NCBI RefSeq assembly: GCF_017591435.1
Contig: NC_059255.1
Coordinates: 1,178,283-1,242,282 of the forward strand
Source: Portunus trituberculatus
Taxonomy: Eukaryota; Arthropoda; Malacostraca; Decapoda; Portunidae
Direction: 5' to 3'
DNA: 64,000 bases
Made by a program: the position numbers and the translations under genes. Below the pieces are notes generated by a model. It searched no databases. It was not told where the DNA came from and saw nothing but the letters and a program-made list of their open reading frames with translations. This document shows positions 53,816 through 64,000 of the stretch, piece by piece. The number at the start of each line of letters is the position of its first letter. Positions within the stretch are counted from its first letter, which is position 1.

Positions 53816-54237
53816 TTCCTTAAATAAAACGGCTGTTTTTGTCCTTAGATTCTTTTCGGATCACCATATCTCGCCTCTTTGGCTCCCCCCCTAAGACCTC
53901 CGATTCCCCACAGTTCCCCAAGCTTGCTGGGGCAGGTGGGGGGGTTGGATGGAGGAAAAGGGAGAGGTCCTATTCTGTACTTTTACCCTGCTTTTCTCCC
54001 TATTTCCCTTCTTACCTAAAATACACGTAATGATCTCTTCCTTTCCTCTTGGTTATGTGTTCCCTCTTAAATACTGCCTCCCATCTCTTCTCATTCTATT
54101 ACTCTTCTCCTTTGCTTTTCTTCCTATTTTTTTCTTATCCTTTCTCTTTTTTACCTGAAATACACGTAAATTTCTCTTCCTTTTCTTTTTGGTTGTGTTC
54201 CCTTTCAAATACTCTCTCCCGTCTCTTTTCTCATTGA
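53816..54237. other. Pyrimidine-rich spacer
   Basis: C/T-rich with two echoes of CTCTTCCTTTYCTYTTGGTTRTG (54030-54060, 54173-54200). No gene seen. Confidence 0.4.
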
Positions 54238-57200
54238 TAACATAACATAACATTACATAAATAATAGGATAACAAAGGGCCACCAGGGCCCATCTAGGTT
54301 ATCCTGTATCAGTCGCACAGCGACCTCGTCATCAGTACTTACAAGTACACAATACATTATATACTAATTCTAAATATTTGGCCCATTAACAGGGCTAAGT
54401 CCTGCAGCGAATTCCTCTACAATCTGTGATCCCCATACATGGGGATCATGTCTTGTTTAACTATAGTAAATTTCTTATAAAAACTATCATGCAGCACTAT
54501 ACATAATTATAAATCTAATAAATTTAGGTGCTTATCTAATCTGTTTTTAAACATTGTCAAATGAGTGCTATTTACAACCCTCTCTGGCAATGCATTCCAG
54601 AAGTCTACCACCCTATGACTAAAGAAATATTTTCTTATATCAAACCTACAGCCTTGCTTTCTAATCTTCCTGCCATGATTTCTAGTCCTACTTCCTCCTC
54701 TAAGGTAAAGAAAGATCTCACATCTATGTAGTTTGTATCTGAGAACATTTTAAATAACTCTATCATATCCCTCTTATACATCTCCTCTCAAATGAAAACA
54801 TGTTTAATTCCTTTAATCTATCTCTATACTCCAGGCGCTTTAATGCTGGTATCATCCTAGTTGCTCTTCTCTGAACTGCTTCTAACATGTTGATATCCTG
54901 CCTATAATGGGGTGACCAGGCCTGTATGCAATACTCTAAATGGGGCCTAACATAGGAATTATATAAGCTACGCACCACTTCCTTACTTTTATAACTAACA
55001 TTTCTATTTATAAAACCCAGGATCCTATTTGCCCTATTTCTTGCTTCTAAACATTGCTTTGAAAATTTCATAGTCCTGTCTATCACTACTCCTAAATCCT
55101 TTCCTTCCTCTACTGCCTCTAGCCAACATCCCTCCATCTCATAGTTAAAGTTTGTGTTGTCTTTACCTAAATGCATAACCTGACACTTTTAGAATTAAAC
55201 TCCATCTGCCACCTGTCTGCCCATGCTATCAGCCTGTCCAGGTCTCGTTGTATTCTGTAATTGTCCTTTTCACCCTGTACTGCACATGCTATCTTAGTAT
55301 CATCTGCAAACTTTGATACTTTGCTACTAATTCCTATATCTAAATCGTTAATGTACACCAAGAAAAGAAGAGGTCCTAGCACTGATCCTTGGGGTACCCC
55401 ACTAACCACTTCCTTCCACTCAGACATTGCCCCATTTAATACTACTCTCTGTTTCCTATCAGAAAGCCATTCACTAATCCAATCAACTATCCCATGTAGT
55501 CTCAATTTGTACACTAGCCTCCTATGCGGTACCTTATCAAACGCCTTGCTAAAATCTAGATATATAACATCTATGCTATTTCCATCATCTAACTCCTTGG
55601 TAATATATTCTAAGATATCGAGCAAATTTGTAAGACAGGACCTTCCTGATCTAAAGCCATGTTGGGTATCTCTAATTAATCTATTCTCATTTAAATGCTC
55701 CCAAATACTACCCTTAATGATTTTCTCTAGTATCTTACATACTATACTAGTTAAACTGATCGGTCTATAATTATTCGCATCATCTTTCCTACCTTTTTTA
55801 AATACTGGAGTAACATTAGCTAACTTCCAGTCCTGAGGTATCTCAGCAAACCTAAGTGATCTTTCAAAGATTAAGTGCTTCAGAAATACTGTCTACACCC
55901 TCCCTAACTACTCTGGCATGTAGCTCATCAGGACCACTAGCTTTCTTATCGTCTAGTTCAAGAATAAATTTCCTAATAATTCCCGGTTTTATATCAATAT
56001 TTTCTAAAGCTCTTAAACTACTCATAGCACTGTTTGTAACAAGATTTCCTATTCTTTCCTTAGTAAATACTGAAGAAAATTGTTCATTCAATAATTCTAC
56101 TATGTCTTCATTTTGATCCACTACTACACCATCTTTTCTGAGTGGTCCAATCCTATCCTTATTTCTTTTATCACTGACCTTGTAATAACTATATAATTTT
56201 TTGGGATCTTTACTCCCAGCTCTAGCTAGTTTTATCTCTGCCTGCCTTTTACTTTTTTATAACCTTACTCAAATCATCTCTGACCTGTCTGTACCTAATC
56301 AAATCTACATCTTCCCACTTTTCTGCAACTCTCTGTATGCCCTCTTCTTCTCTCTGATCTGGCTACCTATCTCATGAGTCCACCATAATGGCTTCCTGTT
56401 TCTCTGCCTTATATCTTTGTAAGGGATACACTGCATCACTATACCCTTTACTACAACCTTAAAAATATCCCACATCTCCTGTGCAGTTTTATTTCCAAAA
56501 CTATCTTCCCAGTTTACCTCTCCTAATAACTGACGTAACCTACCATAATTGCCTTTCTGATAGTTTGGGACTCTAGTCTTATTCACTATATTATCCCTAC
56601 TGGAATTAATGATAAATCTAATTATATGATGGTCACTGTTTGCTAAAGTCTCTCCTACCTCAACTTCCTTTAAACAATGCTCAATATTTGTTAGTACTAT
56701 GTCTAAAACCTTCCTCCCCCTAGTAGGTTTATCTACCATCTGCACTAAATAGTTATCCTGAAAACTTTCCATAAACTTATTTTCACTAGCATCTCCTACC
56801 ATCCTCTCCCAGTTTACTGACTTAAGATTAAAATCCCTAAGATAATTGTCTGACTAGTACACCCCTATTTATCTCATCTACCATAAGGTTGTCTACATCT
56901 GCTGACTGGTTAGGTGGTCTATAAAAGCTCCTACTCTAATAACCTTACTTTTGTTTACTCTAACATCCAGCCATAAGGACTCTACTCTGTTATCTACCTT
57001 AATACCATTAACCTGACTGGAAATGAAGGATTTTTACATAAATAACTACTCCTCCACCTATCCTACCAATTCTCTGGTGTAAATACATAATGTATCCATC
57101 TACTTCATATTCTTTCCTATTTTCCTAAACTTTTCCTCATTTACCCATGCCTCTGTGACACATACAACACCTAAGTCCTCCTCAACTATATAACTAGATA

Positions 57201-57480
57201 ACTCGTCCTTCTTGTTCCTAAGACTCCTGGCATTTACATAAAAACATTTAAGTCCTGCTACCTTCCTAGATGCTGTCTCCTTATTTGGAATCCTAATCTT
57301 ATTCTCTCCTATTTGCACCTGGAAATCTTTCCTAATCTTTTCACTATCTCTGTTTATCCTATCTAATTTATGTCTAACACCTTTCTTCCATTGCTCTTCA
57401 CTTCTGTTTTCCTCCCTACTTTCCCTCTCCTTTTCCCTTCTTACCTGTAACAAATGCGTTGTTCTCTTGGTAAGTTGGTG
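54238..57480 (-). mobile_element. CR1-like LINE on the minus strand, nearly full ORF2
   Basis: From right to left: endonuclease start, endonuclease end, RT, C-terminal tail, and a 3' end with ATGTT-type repeats (AACATAACATAACATTAC on plus at 54238-54256) preceded by GGCCCTGGTGGCCCTTTG. The short tandem 3' tail and the motif style fit CR1-like LINEs. It differs clearly from the A-F family. No (CA)n flanks it. Confidence 0.8.
54763..57453 (-). pseudogene. CR1-like LINE ORF2 remnant
   Basis: Endonuclease start LKCFYVNARSLRNKKDEL (~57245) and VCVTEAW (~57160); its end LVQMVDKPTR...LDIVLTN and SDHHIIRF at 56750-56610. RT: KKASGPDELHARV (~55945), VIYLDFSKAFDKVPHRRL (~55560), SGVPQGSVLGPLLFLVYIND (~55420), KFADDTKIAC (~55310), WQMEFN (~55205). 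Thumb and tail GKDLGVVIDRTMKFS, RPHLEYCIQAWSP and RRATRMIPALKRLEYRDRL at 55110-54790. The middle of the endonuclease (56830-57100) and several joints are frameshifted. Confidence 0.8.
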
Positions 57481-57715
57481 TCCTCAATATATTTAATTTC
57501 ACAGCCGTTTGAGGTGCGTGCTGGCCGGGCATCAGCTGATTAGTGATTACCACGGCTGCCAATACAAACAAAACAAAACACAACTAATAAAAGGTGTATC
57601 ATTAGCAAATACTGTTACATATTCAACATTAATTAGATTTTTATGTTCATGAATGCAAAGTAGATATTGCCACCTTGTAGTTATGTGGAAAGTGAAATAT
57701 TAAGCTTTACCTCTT

Positions 57716-57717
<2 letters not shown>

Positions 57718-57757
<40 letters not shown>
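57718..57757. repeat. (CT)n microsatellite
   Basis: About 19 CT dinucleotides. Confidence 0.9.
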
Positions 57758-57759
<2 letters not shown>

Positions 57760-58206
57760 TAAGTTTCTAAATCTGTTGTAATGTTATTCTTAAGAAGTAA
57801 TTATGATATTGCGTTCAATGTCATCGTACAAACTATTAAGACGTGTCAGAATAAGAATAAGACAAAAAATGCTAAAGTAAAATGAGCGTTAAGTTGACAA
57901 TTTTGGCTTGGTCACTTCTTTTATTGATTTAACTAATTATTCTCAGATTTTCACAAGAATTCGTGATTGAAATTAAGACACAATTAATAAAACGACATAT
58001 AATGCCTCAAAAAGCATCGAGAGGAGTAGATAAATAAATAAGGAAAAATTTATTAGTTGTACCAAATATTCTACGTTTTCTTCAATGGTGGTTGTGTTAA
58101 AGAAAATAGGTGGATGCTGCATTATGTATTGGTTGTCATGGCAACATCTTGTGTATGTGTGTATGTGTGTAGGTGTGCGTGTGTAGTGAAAGAGCCAACA
58201 GGTAAT

Positions 58207-58578
<372 letters not shown>

Positions 58579-58620
58579 GTCACCATCAGATCCAGCGATG
58601 AGAAAAAGTTGATTATACCA

Positions 58621-58621
58621 A

Positions 58622-58663
<42 letters not shown>

Positions 58664-58739
58664 AATTACATCATGAAGTGTTGGAGAAGGCAGGTATGTA
58701 GAAAATGTTGAATAATTATAACGAATAGTGGTAGTAGCA

Positions 58740-58795
<56 letters not shown>
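58621..58795. repeat. (CTA)n and (ATA)n arrays
   Basis: 58621-58664 is CTA repeats and 58737-58795 is ATA/TAA repeats, separated by about 70 bp of unique DNA. Confidence 0.9.
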
Positions 58796-59240
58796 TGTAA
58801 TCAGCACAAACTTCCAGATTTTTCCAAAGACTGTGGTTAAAATGACTTATGGCTTTTAAGGGTATTTCTACGATTCAATTTACATATGAACGAGAGAAAT
58901 AATAAGTGGCTCGGGTTTTTGCGGATGTTTTTACAGTTATATTGAAGGATTAACGACATTTCTATATTACTGATAGGGAAAGCACTCTTATAAACTCTGC
59001 TAATTATCCTTGTGGCCTTGAAAAACTGTCATGGTAAGCGAGCAGCGCGTTTTTAAGGATGTTGTTACGGTTCTAGGGAAAGATTAACATTTCTACATAA
59101 TCAAGAGGAAAAATACTCTTGACAACTCTGCTAATCATCAGTGTGGCTTTGGAAAACAGTCTTGAGAGAGCAAAGCATTTCAGAATAGTACCCTTTTTCA
59201 CTGGCACTCCCTCACACACGCACTCTCTCATCTCCCCCAG

Positions 59241-59445
59241 CGCCGCAGACTGACAGCAGCAGCGGAAACACGTCAGGCATCAGTCAGGTCAGCCCTAGAT
59301 AGACTGGAAGGTAAGCTGAGTGAAGGAGGCGAACTATTGACGGAGGAACGACTGTATATCTTATCCCTCGCTCCCTCCGCTCTCCTACAATGCCTGAGGG
59401 AGGGACAGCTGGCGCCCACTCAGGTCCTCAGGGCGTTTCAAGCTA

Positions 59446-59447
<2 letters not shown>
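59241..59447 (+). CDS. FAAH-like exon (upstream of the amidase core)
   Basis: 207 bp, open in phase 0. The donor GT is the first unit of a (GT)n tract that continues to 59487. Confidence 0.68.
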
Positions 59448-59490
<43 letters not shown>

Positions 59491-59632
59491 GTAGAGAGGG
59501 GGAAGGAGAGGGAAGGAGGGAGGGATGTGTGTGTGTGTGTGTGTGTGTATACTTGTAGGAGGAAAGGAGCTAGAGAAATGTGTGTGTGTGTGTGTGTGTG
59601 TGGAGAGAGGGATGGGCGAGATTTAGGAGATG

Positions 59633-59673
<41 letters not shown>

Positions 59674-59721
59674 TGAGTGCTTGTGTATGTGGAGAGAGGG
59701 ATGGGCGAGGGATAGGAGATG

Positions 59722-59761
<40 letters not shown>

Positions 59762-60079
59762 CACTGTTTGATCTGGTGCAGTCTCTGACGAGACAGCCAG
59801 ACGTTACCCTACGGAACGAGCTCAGAGCTCATTATTTCCGATCTTGGGCTAGGCCTGAGACCAGGCACACACCACACACCGGGACAACAAGGTCACAACT
59901 CCTCGATTTACATCCCGTACCTACTCACTGCTAGGTGAACAGTGAACAGTGAACAGTGGACAGTGAACAGTGAACAGGGGCTACACGTCAAAGGAGACAC
60001 ACCCAAATATCTCCACCCGGCCGGGGAATCGAACCCCGGTCCTCTGGCTTGTGAAGCAAGCGCTCTAACCACTGAGCTA

Positions 60080-60127
<48 letters not shown>

Positions 60128-60276
60128 GTGTAATTTGTAGGATTTATAGTGGGTACCACTATAAAATTGCCTGCGCCACTAATGATTGGAAGCTGAACAG
60201 CGCTTACACTACTCTTCAAGTAAACCTACAGGCGCTAGAGGCCATAACATAGAAAAAAAAAGGAAGGAAGGATTGG

Positions 60277-60329
<53 letters not shown>

Positions 60330-60815
60330 TGGGTGTGTGTGTGGGTGAGAGTGAATGTGGGAAGAAGGGTGTGTGTTTGTTTGTGTGTTTTTTGTTAATT
60401 TCTTTTTTCCCTTTTTTCAGTTTTTTCGTCTTTTCTTTCGTTGTTTTCACTGTTGTCAAAGTTTTCTATATTAATAACTATTATTTTCCATTTTCTATTT
60501 TTTTCTTATTTATTTATATAGTTTGTCACTTTTTATTTTTCCTTAATTGTTTTCTGCTTTCTATATTTTCGCCTTTTATATGATTTTCACTGTATATACA
60601 TTTTTCCATATAATTCACTCTTAATTGTTTGTTTTTTCAAAGCTTTCTATACTTACACTGATTTCTTCGTGTTTTCACTTTTTTCTCCGTCTTTTATCTA
60701 TTTTCATTGTTTCCACTATTTTTTCCACTGTTTTTCACTCACTCTTTCATTGTTGCAGGCCATCGTGGTGACCTACAGAGTCAACTGCATCACTGAGTTC
60801 ATACCACAAGCTGAG
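59241..60815 (+). CDS. Fatty-acid amide hydrolase-like protein, two N-terminal exons
   Basis: Exon 59241-59447 (acceptor TCTCCCCCAG, donor GTGTGT; 69 codons, phase 0) reads RRRLTAAAETRQASVRSAL...LTEERLYILSLAPSALLQCL-REGQLAPTQVLRAFQAK. Exon 60759-60815 (acceptor TTGCAG, donor GTACGT; 19 codons) reads AIVVTYRVNCITEFIPQAE. The order SL-x-x-L-x-x-L-x-x-G-x-L-(S/A)P followed by an exon with VN-x-(V/I)T is that of animal FAAH, just before the amidase catalytic core. The Ser-Ser-Lys core exons and the first exon are not in the window or not recognised. FAAH is a membrane serine hydrolase of fatty-acid amides. Confidence 0.68.
59448..59758. repeat. (TG)n tracts and a ~92-bp duplication in the FAAH-like intron
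   Basis: Five (TG)n blocks (59448-59487, 59526-59548, 59580-59601, 59634-59669, 59721-59759) alternate with G-rich spacers. The spacer GGAGAGAGGGATGGGCGAG...AGGAGATGA occurs twice (59602-59632 and 59690-59720). Confidence 0.85.
59759..60081 (-). mobile_element. SINE V1, copy 5, with expanded 7-bp repeat
   Basis: Reverse-complement V1 with (TG)n on both sides. Box A and B sequences are intact; the anticodon stem has one mismatch (CTTGC against GCCAG). At 59935-59976 the motif GTGAACA, single in other copies, is repeated six times. It lies antisense in the FAAH-like intron. Confidence 0.88.
60082..60330. repeat. (TG)n microsatellites
   Basis: 60082-60123 follows the SINE head; 60280-60330 is a second TG tract with GGGTG variants. 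Confidence 0.9.
60759..60815 (+). CDS. FAAH-like exon (VNCIT segment)
   Basis: 57 bp, 19 codons, phase 0 at both ends; the donor GTACGTGTGTG begins a (GT)n tract (60818-60862). Confidence 0.68.
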
Positions 60816-60817
60816 GT

Positions 60818-60865
<48 letters not shown>

Positions 60866-60954
60866 CACCTCTCCCATGCATACACACGTCTAGTCTTCAA
60901 AGCTCAGTATTGACTGGGCACAAACACTCTGACTACTGAGCCCGTTCCAGTCTA

Positions 60955-61110
60955 TTCCATACATCCACTACTATGGCTTTACGAAGGGAAAGCCAAACTT
61001 GTTAAGTTTTTGTAGTAAAGTTTACAAGGCGGCAGATAATGGTGGTGATTACGACATTCTACACATAAATTTTAATAGAGCGTTTGACAAAGTACCCATA
61101 GGCGTAGGAG
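60955..61110 (+). mobile_element. LINE reverse transcriptase fragment
   Basis: The stretch reads GFTKGKPNLLSF with a shift, then SKVYKAADNGGDYDILHINFNRAFDKVP, the RT block with the first catalytic Asp region (F-x-x-AFDKVP). About 150 bp remain. Confidence 0.65.
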
Positions 61111-61830
61111 GTTCAGTTCTTTCAGGGGGGCAAGGTACCTTTTGCCCGAAATTTACCCATATACCTAATATAAATAAATTAATATGTATTTTTTTAATTT
61201 TGCATTTTTATTGCAGCTAAACATCATATAAAAAGCAATATAAAGCACTATAAACAGAAAACATGTAATTGCACATTGATATCAAGATGAAGCTCACAAT
61301 AAGTATGTATCTCTACCATGACGTCCACCAAAACTATCAATTATGGATTCTGTGTTGAGCTTGTTCACAAAATTCCTCTCAGTATTCAGTAATGCTAGGC
61401 TCGATAGTCTCTCCTGGCCCATTGTTGATCGCAGGTATTGCTTAGTCTTCGCGGACACAGAAGGATCTCTCTGCTGGGCATGGTGTTGTTGGGATGGTGG
61501 GCAGTATCTTGGCTGCTGTTCAGAAGTGGGACAGAGTGGAAGATGAAAAAATTGAAACTAGTACTTTGTTCAGCCTTTAAACTATCCTCTCCCAGAATCA
61601 CTGGCATCTCCCATCAAAATGTTCGTCAAAGATGTAAGGAGAGTTGAGCTCCTCCATCACACATCACATCTTTCATGCATCTGTCACAAGTCTGTCACGT
61701 GCATCAGAATTAATTTCACTTCTTGCTCTCTGTTCGTCTTTTCTTTCTGGGTTCTCCCCTGTTTAGTCCAGCAGCCTCCTTGACGGCTTTTTTTTCTTTC
61801 CTGTGGAGTGGCATTGTTATAAGCTACACT
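61111..61830. other. No gene seen
   Basis: Intronic-looking DNA. Open frames of 60-70 codons lack recognisable motifs. Confidence 0.35.
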
Positions 61831-61839
61831 AGAAATGGA

Positions 61840-61930
61840 CCGATACAAAAATTTTGACCGATACTGATACCGATACCATAAAATTTTGGCGATACCGATA
61901 CTACTACCGATACCGATACCGATACTACGA
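61840..61930. repeat. Irregular GATACC hexamer repeats
   Basis: ACCGATACYGATACCGATACC-type units with AAAATTTTGGC spacers; about nine hexamers. A sequence of this style occurs at the ends of some hAT-like elements, but no terminal repeats are visible. Confidence 0.7.
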
Positions 61931-62024
61931 GTACTATTGATCCTGAAAACAGTGCATTGCGCAATAAACCAGTCTGTATGATTGTTGCCCACAGTCGTAT
62001 TTTTTTTTTCTAAGTTTGACGTTA

Positions 62025-62027
62025 TTA

Positions 62028-62110
<83 letters not shown>

Positions 62111-62123
62111 GTTGTTGTTGTTG

Positions 62124-62163
<40 letters not shown>

Positions 62164-62171
62164 CATTATTA

Positions 62172-62205
<34 letters not shown>

Positions 62206-62224
62206 CATTACTATTATTATTATT
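62025..62224. repeat. (ATT)n microsatellite
   Basis: About 66 ATT units with a GTT block at 62110-62127 and a few ATC variants. It is followed by GGTTAGGTTA at 62229-62238. Confidence 0.95.
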
Positions 62225-62238
62225 CGATTAGGTTAGGT

Positions 62239-62783
62239 TAATTGAGACGTTTGATGAGATTAGGTTATATTCGGTTAGTTTACATAGGTTAGATAAATGA
62301 TGTTAGCACAAATTAAAAGTTGTCAAAAATAACAAGGGTGATCACCAACAAACATTTACCCTGCAATCTAGCTAGCACACTGTCTACATCAGGAAAGGGC
62401 CAAACTTTATTAATTTATTTGTATTATATATTCTGACCGTGGAAAAAGACGTGTAGACTCTCATTTGTCCAGTGTGAACAATCTATAGAGAAATAATAAG
62501 TCGTACTGAGTGTTATGGGTTCCAATATTTTGTCCACGGGCGAAAAATCCGTGACGTCACTTCTAAATATCGCTGAACGCTCCTATAGCCATCACACGCA
62601 CGTTGAGTAGCTTCCTGTCCACTGTCCTCATGCATTTTGTTTGGATATTACTTTCCAACAATCTTAATTGCAAGTACATATGCATATCAGCAACATTTCC
62701 AGTGCAATGTTACCTCGTGAACGAAAGACACTACCAGTGTGCAGAACACCCGGTCGGATGAAGCACACACATGAGGAATAACA

Positions 62784-62825
<42 letters not shown>

Positions 62826-62945
62826 TTATTTATTTTTTAAGGTGTTCACCATTCTTTATTTCAGCAGCAGCTGCCTCGCTATTTCTAAGACAGCTGTGTA
62901 TAAGGGTGACCTCCTTTGCTGTGGCATTCAATGTGTGTGTGTGTG
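62239..62945. other. Unannotated, with a (CT)n tract
   Basis: 62786-62821 is (TC)n and 62930-62946 is (TG)n. The rest shows no gene or repeat that I can name. Confidence 0.4.
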
Positions 62946-63237
62946 TTTCACGGTTTGATCTGCTGCAGTCTCTGACGAGACAGCCAGACGTTACCCTACG
63001 GAACGAGCTCAGAGCTCATTATTTCCGATCTTCGGATAGGCCTAAGACCAGGCACACACCACACACCGGGACAACAAGGTCACAACTCCTCGATTTACAT
63101 CCCGTACCTACTCACTGCTAGGTGAACAGGGGCTACACGTGAAAGGAGACACACCCAAATATCACCACCCGGCCGGGAAATCGAACCCCGGTCCTCTGGC
63201 TTGTGAAGCCAGCGCTCTAACAACTGAGCTACCGGGC
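62946..63237 (-). mobile_element. SINE V1, copy 6
   Basis: Full-length V1 on the minus strand with an intact tRNA-like head (CTGGCTTCACAAGCCAG, acceptor GCCCGGT) ending at 63237. TG repeats lie on both sides; the right one separates it from the 3' end of LINE F by about six bases. Confidence 0.88.
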
Positions 63238-63242
63238 GTGTG

Positions 63243-64000
63243 TGTGTATTCACCTAGTTGTAATTTTACAGGGCCTGGGTATCTACAGACATCCAACTTT
63301 CCTTTAAAACTATGCACACTCCTCGCTGACACCACCTCCTCACTCAAACTATTCCACACCTCCACACGTCTCTGTGGGAAACTATATTTCTTCACATCCT
63401 TCAAGCATATTCCCTTGGCTATTTTTTTACTATGCGATCTCGTAGTTCTATTTAAATTTTCCTCTGTCAACATCATTTGTTCATTATCCACTTCATCCAA
63501 ACCATTCAACAGTTTATAAACCTATATTAAATCTCCTCTTTCTCTTCTTTGTTCCAAGGTAAGCAAATTCATTTCTTTTAATCACTCGTCATAGGTCATT
63601 TCTGCCAATTCCGGTACCATTTTTGTTGCCATTCTCTGCAATCTCTCCAACTTCCTTATATGATTCTTTTTATAAGGGGACTTTTGCTCAGATTAAATTC
63701 CATCTCCCACCTCTTGCTCCACTCCCAAATCCTATCCAGATCTGCCTGTAAAATTTCACAATCTTCTTCACTCTTCACATACCTACACAACTTCGCATCA
63801 TCCGCAAACAAATTAATATAACTGTTTACTCCCTCTGGCATATCATTAATATAGACAAGGAAAAGTATTGATGCCAGCACTGAACCTTGTGGGACTCCAC
63901 TCTCCACCACCAACCAGTCCGACTTTGCATCCCTTATTACCGTTCTCATCTCCCTCCATCTCAAGTAGTTTTCCATCCACTTTAACACTTTTCCCTTCAG
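63243..64000 (-). mobile_element. LINE copy F, minus strand, runs off the window
   Basis: Same family as A-E. On the minus strand: KWMENYLRWREMRTVI, SGVPQGSVLASILFLVYIND (~63880), NLFADDAKLC (~63815), WEMEFNLSKS (~63690), then a deletion of about 200 bp and the tail from RNTEL-like sequence to NEQMMLTEEN...SFPQRRVEVWNSLSEE (~63370) and SVHSFKGKLD. Only one CTAGTTG unit is at the 3' end, which stops at TG repeats beside SINE copy 6. Confidence 0.85.
63296..64000 (-). pseudogene. LINE F RT and C-terminal tail remnant
   Basis: 63656-63988 is an open RT segment with PQGSV and FADD motifs; 63296-63509 is the C-terminal tail. An in-frame TAG near 63522 and the deletion between the two segments break the protein. 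Confidence 0.8.

Noticed and set aside
54049..54283. Lys/Arg- or Phe/Leu-rich frames near 54.1 kb
   Set aside because: Composition comes from a pyrimidine-rich spacer; no domain or splice structure.

Overview
This is an animal nuclear window with intron-containing genes, no operons, no CRISPR array and no stand-alone RNA gene. Dense (CA)n/(TG)n, (TA)n and (CTA)n microsatellites, interspersed TTAGG-type repeats (the arthropod telomere motif) and the style of the LINEs and tRNA-derived SINEs suggest an arthropod. A decapod crustacean, probably a crab, is the best guess; that last step rests on recollection of similar repeats and is not proven by the sequence.

Only two host genes are recognisable. 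(1) A complete three-exon gene for a lipid-droplet-associated hydrolase (LDAH) on the minus strand, 33572 to 24864; its exons splice in frame into a 307-residue protein. (2) Two early exons of a fatty-acid-amide-hydrolase-like (FAAH-like) gene on the plus strand, 59241-59447 and 60759-60815; the rest lies outside the window. Almost everything else is transposable elements, often nested, or simple repeats.

Layout. 1-7.4 kb: two head-to-tail copies of one CR1/L2-like LINE family (A, B), then a tRNA-Val-like SINE. 7.4-12.0 kb: PIF/Harbinger end fragments, one split by an I-like LINE on the minus strand whose endonuclease region is replaced by an in-frame 12-residue repeat array. 12.3-20.6 kb: a MULE DNA transposon (FLYWCH finger, MULE transposase, C-terminal RING finger) inserted in a (CTA)n tract; it is split by a Ty3/Gypsy element with 184-bp LTRs, itself split in its integrase by a small PIF/Harbinger element. 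20.6-24.8 kb: microsatellites, an unclassified TIR element with TTAAT duplications and a solo LTR. 24.8-33.6 kb: LDAH, its two introns packed with LINE copies C, D and E, SINEs of two families and a hAT element carrying a ~118-bp tandem array. 33.7-53.4 kb: degraded LINE pieces and three PIF/Harbinger elements (H1-H3), each with a plus-strand DDE transposase facing a minus-strand accessory gene (MADF-type in H1 and H2); H1 is interrupted by a LINE with a 14-bp target duplication and by a small TA-flanked MITE. 54.2-57.5 kb: another CR1-like LINE (minus). 57.7-64 kb: microsatellites, the FAAH-like exons, two minus-strand SINEs, LINE fragments and LINE F running off the end.

The most striking pattern is that the LINE A-F family and both SINE families sit inside or against (CA)n arrays, always with CA on the element's own sense strand, and are chained LINE-SINE-SINE-LINE. 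This looks like microsatellite-targeted retrotransposition shared by a LINE and its SINEs. A second notable object is the FLYWCH-MULE-RING transposase gene. No intact transposon coding sequence was found: every one carries a stop, frameshift or insertion.
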